Assembly (NCBI RefSeq): GCF_903915725.1
Contig: NZ_CAIWTY010000095.1
Coordinates: forward strand, 1-64,000
DNA length: 64,000 nt
Direction of reading: 5' to 3'
Origin: an uncultured Rhodopila sp.
GTDB lineage: Bacteria; Pseudomonadota; Alphaproteobacteria; Acetobacterales; Acetobacteraceae
In this document: positions 24,171-32,009 of the stretch, one piece after another
How the letters are laid out: every line of letters begins with the position of its first letter
How positions within the stretch are numbered: the stretch's first letter is position 1
Notes under the pieces: model-generated
The model's database searches: none
Told to the model about the DNA's origin: nothing
The model's input: the letters and a program-made list of their open reading frames with translations, nothing else
Program-made: the position numbers and the translations under genes

Positions 24171-24254
24171 GAAAGTCCCCCGTTAGTGGCGCCGAAAAGC
24201 GCCCTGATGTGTCGCGGTTCGCCGCGATGCGATCGATGTGATCACTTTCATCGC

Positions 24255-24267
24255 CACGTGACGTCAC
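24255..24267. promoter_or_regulatory. Shared palindromic site CACGTGACGTCAC (copy 2)
   Basis: Identical to 20277-20289. It lies in the divergent region, 85 nt from the start of the coiled-coil gene (leftward) and 130 nt from the ECF sigma gene (rightward), and could serve either. The bases immediately outside the 13-mer differ between the copies, so it is a discrete motif rather than a longer duplication. Confidence 0.5.
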
Positions 24268-24396
24268 TGAATCGCGAATGTCAGGCGGCACGTCAAGTCT
24301 AACGTGAGAGGTGCATCACCGTCCTGTCAGCCGCCTTGCAGACCACCGCGCTCCTGCACAGGTGTCATCCGTCAGCCGGGACAGGAGGCTTCGTCT

Positions 24397-24888
24397 ATGC
24401 AACAGGAATTTAATGATCAGCTTATTTCCTTTATGCCGAAAATGCGCGTCTGGGCGCTGGCTTTAACAAGAAATCGCGCCGCTGCCGATGATCTTACTCA
24501 GGATGTCGCGACAAAAGCACTGGTGGCGCAAAACTGCTTCATTCCCGGCACGAATTTCTCGGCCTGGGTGCATCGCATCATGATCAACCATTTTATCAGC
24601 AGCGTGCGCAGCAAGCGCGAATTCACGGACATGGAGAATATGCCGGAAGTGCCGGTCGCGGCCGCGCACGAAGACCGGACGGCGCTGCGCGAGCTGGGTT
24701 GGGCATTGGAGAAATTGCCCCCGGATCAGCGTGAAGCCCTGTTCATGATTGTCCTGCAGGAAAGGTCCTACGAAGACGCCGCGGAGGCAACCGGCTGCGC
24801 CATCGGCACCCTGAAAAGCCGCGTGCACCGCGCCCGGTTGCAACTGCGGGCCTTCCTGATGGGAGACGTGCAGAAAATAGCGGCCTGA
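24397..24888 (+). CDS. ECF-type RNA polymerase sigma factor
   Basis: A 163-aa sigma70-family factor with only regions 2 and 4. Region 2 (10-75) contains LTRNRAAADDLTQDVATKAL and FSAWVHRIMINHFISSVRSKR. Region 4 (108-158) contains LEKLPPDQREALFMIVLQERSYEDAAEATGCAIGTLKSRVHRARLQL. The sequence resembles the alphaproteobacterial general-stress EcfG type, but no NepR or PhyR gene is adjacent, and no anti-sigma gene is nearby. The start ATG 24397 has a strong RBS (ACAGGAGG, 24381-24388). A hairpin terminator follows the gene. Confidence 0.9.
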   Translation: MQQEFNDQLISFMPKMRVWALALTRNRAAADDLTQDVATKALVAQNCFIPGTNFSAWVHRIMINHFISSVRSKREFTDMENMPEVPVAAAHEDRTALRELGWALEKLPPDQREALFMIVLQERSYEDAAEATGCAIGTLKSRVHRARLQLRAFLMGDVQKIAA

Positions 24889-24908
24889 AAACCGTCTCGG
24901 CAGATCCG

Positions 24909-24935
24909 ACGGCCCGGCATGTCCGGGCCGTTTTT
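24909..24935 (+). terminator. Rho-independent terminator of the ECF sigma gene
   Basis: A perfect 9-bp stem (ACGGCCCGG at 24909-24917 with CCGGGCCGT at 24923-24931) and a 5-base loop are followed by TTTTTC on the plus strand. It lies 20 nt after the sigma-factor stop and just beyond the 3' end of the convergent egtD. On the minus strand there is no T-run, so it works mainly for the sigma gene. Confidence 0.88.
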
Positions 24936-24941
24936 CTTTGT

Positions 24942-25907
24942 TCAGGCGTATCGCAGCAGGAAGATTCCAAAGTAATTAGCCGCATCCGTCCAGGAGCGAT
25001 GCAGGTCCCATCCTGCCGCTGCCGCGATATCCCTGATAATCCGCGGCGTGAACTTATAGCTGTTCTCGGTATGGATGGACTCCTCCCTGGCAATCCTGAT
25101 CGCCTGTCCGCCCACATGCACGGTCTGATCACGGGCCGATATCAGGTGCATCTCTATCCGCCCCGCATCGGCATTCCAGATCGCCTGATGCCGGAACTGC
25201 CGCAGGTCGAAGTCGGCTCCGGCCTCGCGGTTAAGGCGTCGCAGCAAATTCAGGTTGAATTCTGCCGTCTCCCCCTCGGAGTCGTTATAAGCAGGCAACA
25301 GAATTTCAGGCGGCTTGCGCAGATCGGCACCCAACAAGAACCATGAATTGGGGCCCAGGGAATCTCTGGATGCTTGCAGAAACTCGACCGCCGCGCCGGG
25401 ATCCAGGTTACCGATGGTCGAACCGGGGAAGAATCCCAGGCGATCGCCGTCAAGCGCCGGCAGATCCAGTGGCGCCATAAAATCCGCCACGATCGGCACG
25501 GTCTTCAAATAAGAATGAGAAACCGCCAGACGCTGCCGCAACTCCGTCAGCGCGGTCTCGGCGACATCGACCGACACGTAGGTGTTGAAAACCGGTTCGC
25601 CGCTTCCGTCGCGCAAATCCAGCAGAAAGCGGGCCTTGGTTTCATCGCTGCCGCCGAATTCAACCAGGGCGGCGTCGTGCAGGCCGTCAGGCAGCAACGA
25701 ACGTCCCAGTGACCGCAGCAGTGCCGTCTCCGTTCTTGTCAGGTAATATTCTGGCAGCTCTGTAATCCGGTAAAACAACCGGCACCCCTCGGCGTCATAA
25801 AACAGTTTAGCCGGCAAGGTTTTCGGCGTCGCCGTCAGTCCCGCGATGGCTAATTCGACCACATCCACGCGCAGTTCGCGCGGCACGAACCCGGACTCGT
25901 TTGGCAC
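24942..25907 (-). CDS. egtD: L-histidine N(alpha)-methyltransferase (ergothioneine synthesis)
   Basis: EgtD trimethylates histidine to hercynine using SAM, the first ergothioneine step. The 321-aa protein shows LPAKLFYDAEGCRLFYRITELPEYYLTRTE, the motif VEFGGSDETKARFLLD (the family usually has G-S-G-x-S/T-x-K-T), LGFFPGSTIGNLDP, and the C-terminal EESIHTENSYKFTPR that contacts histidine. The length is typical. It begins 12 nt after egtB, so the two are co-transcribed. No egtC or egtE is adjacent, as in many proteobacteria. Cytoplasmic. Confidence 0.93.
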   Translation of the reverse strand: MPNESGFVPRELRVDVVELAIAGLTATPKTLPAKLFYDAEGCRLFYRITELPEYYLTRTETALLRSLGRSLLPDGLHDAALVEFGGSDETKARFLLDLRDGSGEPVFNTYVSVDVAETALTELRQRLAVSHSYLKTVPIVADFMAPLDLPALDGDRLGFFPGSTIGNLDPGAAVEFLQASRDSLGPNSWFLLGADLRKPPEILLPAYNDSEGETAEFNLNLLRRLNREAGADFDLRQFRHQAIWNADAGRIEMHLISARDQTVHVGGQAIRIAREESIHTENSYKFTPRIIRDIAAAAGWDLHRSWTDAANYFGIFLLRYA

Positions 25908-25919
25908 GTCGGCCTCCTG

Positions 25920-27098
25920 CTATACGTCTTTGGCCAGTCGAAGGCCGGCGAATTGCCAGCGCTTGTCCGGGTGGAAAAAGTTCCGGTAGGTTGGCCGCGC
26001 ATGGCCGTGCGAGGTCACCGAGGCGCCGCCGCGCAAGACCATCTGGTTGATCATGAACTTGCCGTTATACTCGCCGATGGCGCCTTTTTCCGGTTGGTAT
26101 CCAGGATATGGCCGGTAGGCACTTTCCGTCCATTGCCAGACATGCCCGAACTGCTCGCGCATATCCGGAATGGCACTCGCGATTTCCCATTCTGCTTCCG
26201 TCGGCAGACGCGCACCGCTCCAGCGGGCGAAGGCATCCGCCTCATACCAACTGACATGGCGAACGGGGGCGTTCAGCGGCAAAGGCGCAAGACCTCCGGG
26301 GCCAAACTGGAACCACCGGTCATCATGCTTGCGCCAATACAGGGGCGCGTTCCAGCCCCCGGCCTGCACCGCGGCCCAGCCGTCGGACATCCAAAGCGAC
26401 GGTGTGCGATAGCCGCCATCGTGGACGAATGCCAGCCAGTCGCGGTTGCGCACCAGTCGAGAAGCGATGTCGTACTCGTTAAGCCAAACCCGATGCGCCG
26501 GGGTTTCATTATCAAAACAGAAACCATCGCCATCATGCCCGAGGCGTTGCAGCCCGGCGGGACATCGGATGAATTTCGTCTCGCCCGGGTCGCCTTCAGG
26601 CTCCCGCCAGTCCGGCAGCATGGCGGGACAGAGCGGATTGGCGGCGAAAGCATGCAGCAGGTCCGTCATCAGCAGTTCCTGATGCTGCTGTTCGTGCTGC
26701 AAACCGAGTTCGACGACTGGCAGTAGCGAAGCCGGCAAGCCGGGCAGCGCACGCTGCATCGCGGCATCCACATGACCGCGGTAGTCGGTCACCTGCCGCA
26801 CCGGCGGACGGGTCAGCAGGCCGCGTGACGGCCTGGGATGCCGATCGCCGACGGTGTCGTAATAGGAGTTGAAGAGAAAGCTGAAAGCCGGATCGAACAC
26901 GCAATAGCCGGGCACGTAAGGGACCAGCACGAACTGTTCGAAAAACCAGGTCGTGTGGGCGCGATGCCACTTCGCCGGGCTGGCGTCGGGCATCGACTGG
27001 ACGCTTTGATCCTCGTCCGTGAGATTGCCGGCCAGAGTTTCGGTTTCCCGTCGCACGAACTGGAAGCGAGCGAGAAAATCGTTGGCATTGGCAATCAT
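25920..27098 (-). CDS. egtB: Ergothioneine biosynthesis sulfoxide synthase
   Basis: EgtB is a non-haem iron enzyme joining hercynine to gamma-glutamylcysteine or cysteine with oxygen. The 392-aa protein has an N-terminal DinB-like domain with the iron ligands HRAHTTWFFE and HEQQHQELL, and a C-terminal FGE-sulfatase-like domain (VSWYEADAFARWSGARLPTEAEWE, VLRGGASVTSHGHARPTYRNFF). The start is ATG 27098 with GGAGGA upstream. It is followed by egtD at 12 nt and is divergent from the Ku gene. Cysteine versus gamma-Glu-Cys use cannot be told by eye. Confidence 0.93.
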   Translation of the reverse strand: MIANANDFLARFQFVRRETETLAGNLTDEDQSVQSMPDASPAKWHRAHTTWFFEQFVLVPYVPGYCVFDPAFSFLFNSYYDTVGDRHPRPSRGLLTRPPVRQVTDYRGHVDAAMQRALPGLPASLLPVVELGLQHEQQHQELLMTDLLHAFAANPLCPAMLPDWREPEGDPGETKFIRCPAGLQRLGHDGDGFCFDNETPAHRVWLNEYDIASRLVRNRDWLAFVHDGGYRTPSLWMSDGWAAVQAGGWNAPLYWRKHDDRWFQFGPGGLAPLPLNAPVRHVSWYEADAFARWSGARLPTEAEWEIASAIPDMREQFGHVWQWTESAYRPYPGYQPEKGAIGEYNGKFMINQMVLRGGASVTSHGHARPTYRNFFHPDKRWQFAGLRLAKDV

Positions 27099-27210
27099 TC
27101 GAATCCTCCGAGGCTGCCTTAACGCCAATATTTGTCCGCGGCTCGCGTCTGCGAGAACATTTTTCTGTCATCCCGCCACTTTATGCGACACGCTGCGTTG
27201 CAGGCTCGTC

Positions 27211-28038
27211 ATGGCATCGAGACCCATCTGGCGGGGACATTTGCGGCTGGCGCTGGTGTCCTGCCCCATTGCGCTGTTCAGCGTCATTCGCGGCAGCAGC
27301 GGCTTGCACTTTCACCTGATCAATCCGGAGACCGGCAGCCGCATCCGCATGGTCTCGATGGACGCCGAAACCGACAAGGAAGTGTCGCGGCAGGACCTTG
27401 TGAAAGGCTACGAGTTCGAGAAAGACCGCTATGTCCTGCTGGATGACGATGATTTCGAGCAGGCCAGGATCGAAAGTTCCAGCACGCTGACGATCAACAA
27501 GTTCGTTGAGGCGGGATCGATCGATCCGATTTTTTTCGATACGTCCTACTACGTCGCCCCGGACGGCGAGGCCGGGCAGGATGTGTTCGTCGTTTTGCGG
27601 GACGCGATCCGAAAGTCTTCCGCCGCGGCGCTGTCCCGCGTGGTGATCGCCCGCCGGGAGCGCGCCGTGGCGATCATGCCGTCCGGCAAAGGGATGGTAT
27701 GCCACACATTGCATGATCCTAACGATTTGTGGGACGCCGGGCCGATCTGGAAGGATGTTGCCGAAGACCAGCCCGATCCATCGATGATTACTCTCGCCAC
27801 ACAACTGATCGATCGGCAGAACGGCAAATTCCAGCCTGATGACACGGAAGATCGTTACGAGGCAAAATTGCACGAGGTGATCGAGGCCAAATTGAAGGGC
27901 GAAGGCATCACCCCTGAACAGCCCGAAGAACCGGACCGGGGCAATGTGATCGACCTGATGGCGGCGCTGAAGGCAAGTCTCGGCGAGGACAAGCCAGCCT
28001 CCGCCCCGAAGAAGCGGTCTCGCAAACGGGCGTCGTAG
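27211..28038 (+). CDS. ku: Ku protein of non-homologous end joining
   Basis: Bacterial Ku homodimers thread onto DNA ends and recruit LigD. From ATG 27211 the protein is 275 aa, typical for the family: SRPIWRGHLRLALVSCPIALFSV, LVKGYEFEKDRYVLLDDDDFEQARIES, FFDTSYYVAPDG, and the core IARRERAVAIMPSGKGMVCHTL. The C-terminus is a Lys/Arg-rich tail (PKKRSRKRAS) of the kind that aids DNA threading. It is divergent from egtB and followed by a DJ-1/PfpI gene. No ligD is present in this window. Confidence 0.93.
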   Translation: MASRPIWRGHLRLALVSCPIALFSVIRGSSGLHFHLINPETGSRIRMVSMDAETDKEVSRQDLVKGYEFEKDRYVLLDDDDFEQARIESSSTLTINKFVEAGSIDPIFFDTSYYVAPDGEAGQDVFVVLRDAIRKSSAAALSRVVIARRERAVAIMPSGKGMVCHTLHDPNDLWDAGPIWKDVAEDQPDPSMITLATQLIDRQNGKFQPDDTEDRYEAKLHEVIEAKLKGEGITPEQPEEPDRGNVIDLMAALKASLGEDKPASAPKKRSRKRAS

Positions 28039-28115
28039 ATGGCCCCGTTGTCACGCAACCTCGGCGGATAGATGCCGTTTCTGCCACATTCCTCAACAAT
28101 GCAGGAGACGATAAA

Positions 28116-28673
28116 ATGGCGGAACTTTCCGGCCGCAAGATCGCTGTGCTGGCAACGGACGGTGTGGAGCAGGTGGAACTGACCGAACCGGTGAAGGCCC
28201 TGAAGGCAGCATCGGCGCAGGCCGTCGTGATTGCACCGAAGGGTGGCGAGATCCAGGGCATGAACCACGACCAAACGGGCGACAAACTGCCGGTCGATCA
28301 TGATCTGGCCAGTGTTTCGGCCGATCAGTTCGATGCGCTCGTGTTGCCGGGCGGGGTAGCCAATCCCGACACGCTGCGCACCATTCCACAGGCGGTCGCG
28401 TTCGTTCGTCATTTCGTCGAAGCCGGCAAGCCGGTCGCGGCGATCTGCCATGGGCCTTGGACGCTGATCGAGGCGGACGGCGTTCGCGGGCGCCGGGTCA
28501 CCTCGTGGCCGTCACTGAAGACGGATCTGAAGAACGCCGGCGCCAACTGGGAAGACGCGTCCGTAGTGGTGGATGGCACGCTGGTGACATCCCGCAAGCC
28601 GGACGACCTGCCGGATTTTTGCCGCGAAATGGTCAACCTGTTTGGTGCCGGGCGCGCACGCCAGGCGGCGTAG
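28116..28673 (+). CDS. DJ-1/PfpI family protein (YhbO/PfpI-type glyoxalase/deglycase candidate)
   Basis: A 185-aa class I glutamine-amidotransferase-like protein. The nucleophile elbow AICHGPW carries Cys111-His112, with Glu18 in DGVEQVEL and the VLPGGVANPD loop. Members detoxify methylglyoxal or protect against stress; protease and deglycase claims vary. It lies 77 nt after Ku on the same strand. Upstream, GCAAC (28055-28059) and CGTT (28076-28079) are 16 nt apart, weakly resembling an EcfG general-stress promoter with one mismatch. Cytoplasmic, no signal peptide. Confidence 0.88.
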   Translation: MAELSGRKIAVLATDGVEQVELTEPVKALKAASAQAVVIAPKGGEIQGMNHDQTGDKLPVDHDLASVSADQFDALVLPGGVANPDTLRTIPQAVAFVRHFVEAGKPVAAICHGPWTLIEADGVRGRRVTSWPSLKTDLKNAGANWEDASVVVDGTLVTSRKPDDLPDFCREMVNLFGAGRARQAA

Positions 28674-28680
28674 ACCCGGC

Positions 28681-29547
28681 TTAATGCAAGGGCGGAGTGA
28701 CGAAGGTTGCCTCCGCCTTCATTGCCAGGTGTCCGGTCGCGTTGCGCGCCCATAGCGCAACCCCATCGGTTCCTTCCGCCACCCCCTGCACCGAGAACGC
28801 CGCGGTGTCGAACAGCGGGCTTACGGCGCGAAACCGGAACGAGGCCAATTCCGCGGTGCTGTTGCGGCGCAGCAGATCGGTAAGCAGCGTCGCAATCAGC
28901 GGGCCATGCACTACCAATCCCGGATAGCCTTCGACTTCGGTTACGTAGCGGCGGTCGTAATGAATGCGATGGCTGTTGAACGTAAGTGCGGAGTAACGAA
29001 ACAGCAACGGTGCCGTGGGAACGACTTCTCGCCCCCAGGTTGCGTCCTCGCGGACCGGGCGCGGCGCCGCCGGCGCCTCCCCCGGTTGAGCGGCTTCGCG
29101 ATAGACGATGTCCTGCTCCTCCACCAACGCGCGGCCGCGCGCCCCGAATACCTCGTGGCGTACCAGCACAAAGCATAACGCGCCGCTGCGGCCTTGCTTG
29201 ACGGTTACGTCCTGGACGGTGGAAACCCGGGTGATCTCCTCATCCACACGCAGCGGTTGATGGAAGGTGAATCGCCCGCCCGCCCACATGCGGCGGGGCA
29301 GCGGCACCGGAGGCAGAAAGCCGCCCCGCGCGGGATGCCCGTCCGGGGCCAGCATCGACTGTCGCGCGACCGGAAGGAAATACAGCCAGTGCCACAGCGG
29401 CGGCAGCGGATCGCCCTCCCGCGGGAGCGGATCGTCGCGATCCAGAGCGGCCGACAGCGCGGCCACCGGGAACTCCGTAACCCGATCGTGCAAGGTCTCT
29501 TGCCGGCCGATCCAGGAGCGAAGGTGGTTGACATCCACGGCGGTCAT
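28681..29547 (-). CDS. MaoC-like hydratase, mesaconyl-C4-CoA/itaconyl-CoA hydratase family
   Basis: A 288-aa double hot-dog protein. An N-terminal FAS1-like dehydratase half (GDPLPPLWHWLYFLP, GGFLPPVPLPRRMWAGGRFTF) is followed by a MaoC half with the active-site segment SALTFNSHRIHYDRRYVTEVEGYPGLVVHGPL. These enzymes hydrate mesaconyl-C4-CoA, itaconyl-CoA or related 2-enoyl-CoAs. The ATG at 29547 overlaps the stop of the upstream lyase by 4 nt (ATGA), so the pair is translationally coupled and probably acts in one pathway. The acyl-CoA substrate is unknown. Confidence 0.85.
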   Translation of the reverse strand: MTAVDVNHLRSWIGRQETLHDRVTEFPVAALSAALDRDDPLPREGDPLPPLWHWLYFLPVARQSMLAPDGHPARGGFLPPVPLPRRMWAGGRFTFHQPLRVDEEITRVSTVQDVTVKQGRSGALCFVLVRHEVFGARGRALVEEQDIVYREAAQPGEAPAAPRPVREDATWGREVVPTAPLLFRYSALTFNSHRIHYDRRYVTEVEGYPGLVVHGPLIATLLTDLLRRNSTAELASFRFRAVSPLFDTAAFSVQGVAEGTDGVALWARNATGHLAMKAEATFVTPPLH

Positions 29548-30902
29548 GACAGCAACTCCTTTGCGACTGCACGCGCCTGTTTCACCCCGTCGCGTGCCAT
29601 ATCCGCACATAGCCCGGTATAGGCGGTCGGGTCGAGCGCCGCGCGAATCTGCTTGCGGCTCATGTGTGCCGTCACCCGCCGATGCGACAACAGCATGTCG
29701 CTGAAGGATTCATCGCGGGTGAAGGCGTCCTGCGCGGCTTCATAGACCACATCGTGCGCATGCTGCCGCCCGATGATGGCGCCCAACTCCAGCATCACCG
29801 CCTCGGCCATGATCAGGCCGCCACTGAGGTCCAGATTGGCGCGCATCCGCCCCGGATCCAGCCGCAGGCCGCGCATGACCTCATGCAGCCGCGCCAGCAT
29901 ATCGCCGGTGCCGATGCAGGCCCGGGATTCCGCCGTGTCCATCATCAGGCTATCGGTGCGGTCGCCCTCGTGCTCGGTCATCATCGCTTCCAGCGCCAGC
30001 GGCACCTGGGAGCGGATGTCGGCGGAGGCGGCGATGATCTCCTGGCAGAGCTTCGGGTTGCGCTTCTGCGGCATGGTGGAACTGCCGACGGTGCCGGGCG
30101 GGACGGGTTCCTCAACCTCGGCAAACTCCGTTTTCATCAGCGTGTAGATCTCGCGGCCGATCTTGCCGCAGGTGGCGGCGAGCAGCCCGAGCAAACTGAC
30201 GTTCTCCGCCAGATGGTCGCCGATAGCACGCGACGGCACGGCCATCGTGCCAAATCCGAGCAGCCGGCCGACGCTGGCCTGCACGAGCGCGCCGTTGCGT
30301 CCGAGAGAGGCGAAGGTGCCCGCTCCGCCGCCCACCATGGCCACGAACAGGCGTGGCGCAACCTGGCGGAAGCGCTCGACATGGCGGATCAGTTCGTCGA
30401 TCCAGACCGCGACTTTGTAGCCGAACGTCGCCGGCAGCGCATGCTGCCCATGCGTCCGTCCTGCGATTGGCATATCCGCCCCGTGCTCCGCCAGGTCCGC
30501 CATCGCCCGCAGGATCTCACCGATTTGCCTGAGGAAAACATGATGCGCCTGGCGCAGCACCAGCAGATCGCCGGTCTGGGTGATGTTCTGCGTGGTGGCA
30601 CCCCAATGGACCCAACCGCCATGCGGGTCGCCGACGACGCGGGCGAGTTCCCAGACCAGCGGCACGAGGGCGTGGCCGGTGCGGGCCAGGCCCTCATCGA
30701 TCCGCTCACGGTTCAGGTTATCCAGCCGGGCAGCCTTGGCGATGGCGTCCGCGGCGACCTCGGGGACGATCCCCAGCTCGGCCTGCGCCCGCGCCAGAGC
30801 GACCTCCACGTCAAGCCACGCCTGCCAGCGATTGTCCAAACGATAGAGCGCGCGAATGCCTGGGTCCGCCACCCGCGTGGCGGTGGCGAGCGAGTCTGTC
30901 AT
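29544..30902 (-). CDS. Fumarase/aspartase superfamily lyase (adenylosuccinate or carboxymuconate type)
   Basis: A 452-aa lyase with the superfamily signature GSSTMPQKRNP, WVHWGATTQNITQTGD, and RTHGQHALPATFG. Sequence character is nearest to the adenylosuccinate lyase/3-carboxy-cis,cis-muconate cycloisomerase branch. Coupling to a MaoC-like hydratase argues against a plain purine role and for breakdown or isomerisation of a dicarboxylate. It lies 54 nt downstream of lpxA on the same strand, where lpxI and lpxB are often found in relatives. Substrate unresolved. Confidence 0.85.
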   Translation of the reverse strand: MTDSLATATRVADPGIRALYRLDNRWQAWLDVEVALARAQAELGIVPEVAADAIAKAARLDNLNRERIDEGLARTGHALVPLVWELARVVGDPHGGWVHWGATTQNITQTGDLLVLRQAHHVFLRQIGEILRAMADLAEHGADMPIAGRTHGQHALPATFGYKVAVWIDELIRHVERFRQVAPRLFVAMVGGGAGTFASLGRNGALVQASVGRLLGFGTMAVPSRAIGDHLAENVSLLGLLAATCGKIGREIYTLMKTEFAEVEEPVPPGTVGSSTMPQKRNPKLCQEIIAASADIRSQVPLALEAMMTEHEGDRTDSLMMDTAESRACIGTGDMLARLHEVMRGLRLDPGRMRANLDLSGGLIMAEAVMLELGAIIGRQHAHDVVYEAAQDAFTRDESFSDMLLSHRRVTAHMSRKQIRAALDPTAYTGLCADMARDGVKQARAVAKELLS

Positions 30903-30956
30903 GCTGGTCTCCCGAGATTTCTCAGAAAGGGAATCGCAGGAGTAAACGAGTGCGAT

Positions 30957-31781
30957 TTATTCGGAGCGGATCAGCCCGCGATGGCTGGGCGCGTCGATGA
31001 ACGCGAGCACCTCTGCTACCAGTTCATCGTCACCGAAGCGAGCACGCATATCGGTCAGGCGCTGCGCGAACACGCCTTCCTTGCTGTACAGGGCACGGAA
31101 AGCGACGTGCAGGCGTTGGATCGCCGCCTTGTCGAAGCCGCGGCGCTTCAGGCCGATGATGTTCAGGCCGGCGAGTCGGGCGCGGTTGCCGATGACGCTG
31201 CCGAACGGGATCACGTCCGCCTCCACGCCCGAGACTCCGCCGATCATGGCGGCGCGGCCGATGCGGACGAACTGATGGATTGCCGCCGCCCCGCCGATAA
31301 CCGCGTGATCCGCGATGCTGACATGGCCGCCCATCACCGCATTGTTGGCGACGATGACGTGGTTGCCGAGCTGGCAGTCATGCGCGACGTGGACGACCGC
31401 CATCAGCATGCAGTCGGTGCCGACCCGGGTGACGCCGACGCCCGTAGCCGTGCCGCGGTGGATCGTGCAGTGCTCGCGCACCAGGGTGCGGGCGCCGATT
31501 TCGCAGCGTGTCGGCTCGCCTTTGTATTTGAAGTCCTGCGGTGCCAGGCCGACGGTGCAGAACGGGAACAACTGGGCGCCCTCGCCGATACGGGTATGCC
31601 CCTCGACGACGACATGGGACACAAGTTTCGCACCCGCTTCGATCACCACGTGCGGGCCAACGGTGCAGAACGGGCCGATTTGCACTCCGGCGCCGAGTTC
31701 GGCGCCGTGCTCCACGATCGCGGACGGGTGGATGCTGACCCGATCGTCGGTGCGGCGATCGCGTTGAATCATCGAATCCAT
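30957..31781 (-). CDS. lpxA: UDP-N-acetylglucosamine acyltransferase
   Basis: LpxA performs the first lipid A step, transferring a 3-hydroxyacyl chain from ACP to UDP-GlcNAc. The 274-aa protein is a left-handed beta helix of hexapeptide repeats (VSIHPSAIVEHGAELGAGVQIGPFCTVGPHVVI). It has the catalytic His region VAHDCQLGNHVIVANNAVMGGHV and a C-terminal helical domain (GLKRRGFDKAAIQRLHVAFRALY). The start ATG 31781 has AGGGG upstream. It is the last recognised lipid A gene of the cluster and is separated from fabZ by 228 nt containing a strong hairpin. Confidence 0.95.
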   Translation of the reverse strand: MDSMIQRDRRTDDRVSIHPSAIVEHGAELGAGVQIGPFCTVGPHVVIEAGAKLVSHVVVEGHTRIGEGAQLFPFCTVGLAPQDFKYKGEPTRCEIGARTLVREHCTIHRGTATGVGVTRVGTDCMLMAVVHVAHDCQLGNHVIVANNAVMGGHVSIADHAVIGGAAAIHQFVRIGRAAMIGGVSGVEADVIPFGSVIGNRARLAGLNIIGLKRRGFDKAAIQRLHVAFRALYSKEGVFAQRLTDMRARFGDDELVAEVLAFIDAPSHRGLIRSE

Positions 31782-31947
31782 GCGTTTTCCATTCCCCTGA
31801 CGGCGGGTGCCAGAATCGAATCCAGACAGGAGTATGGACCGTTCGGTTTCATCACCAATTCAATCATTGTTGCCCGATGTATCCGTTTGCTGGCTGCAAC
31901 GCCCTGTTTCATCTGGCATTTTGGCGTTACTAAGGCAGCGTGCCCGG

Positions 31948-31978
31948 TGTCTTGGCCGGGCCAAGCCCGGCCAAGACA
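31948..31978. repeat. Perfect 13-bp hairpin in the fabZ-lpxA intergenic region
   Basis: TGTCTTGGCCGGG at 31948-31960 pairs exactly with 31966-31978 around the loop CCAAG. No T-run follows on either strand, so it is not a canonical intrinsic terminator. Placed within a minus-strand operon, it could stabilise the upstream mRNA end, attenuate lpxA, or be a member of the dispersed GC-rich repeats. Confidence 0.75.
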
Positions 31979-32009
31979 CAATGGAGCGCCTGTCCCCTAC
32001 CCTACGGCT

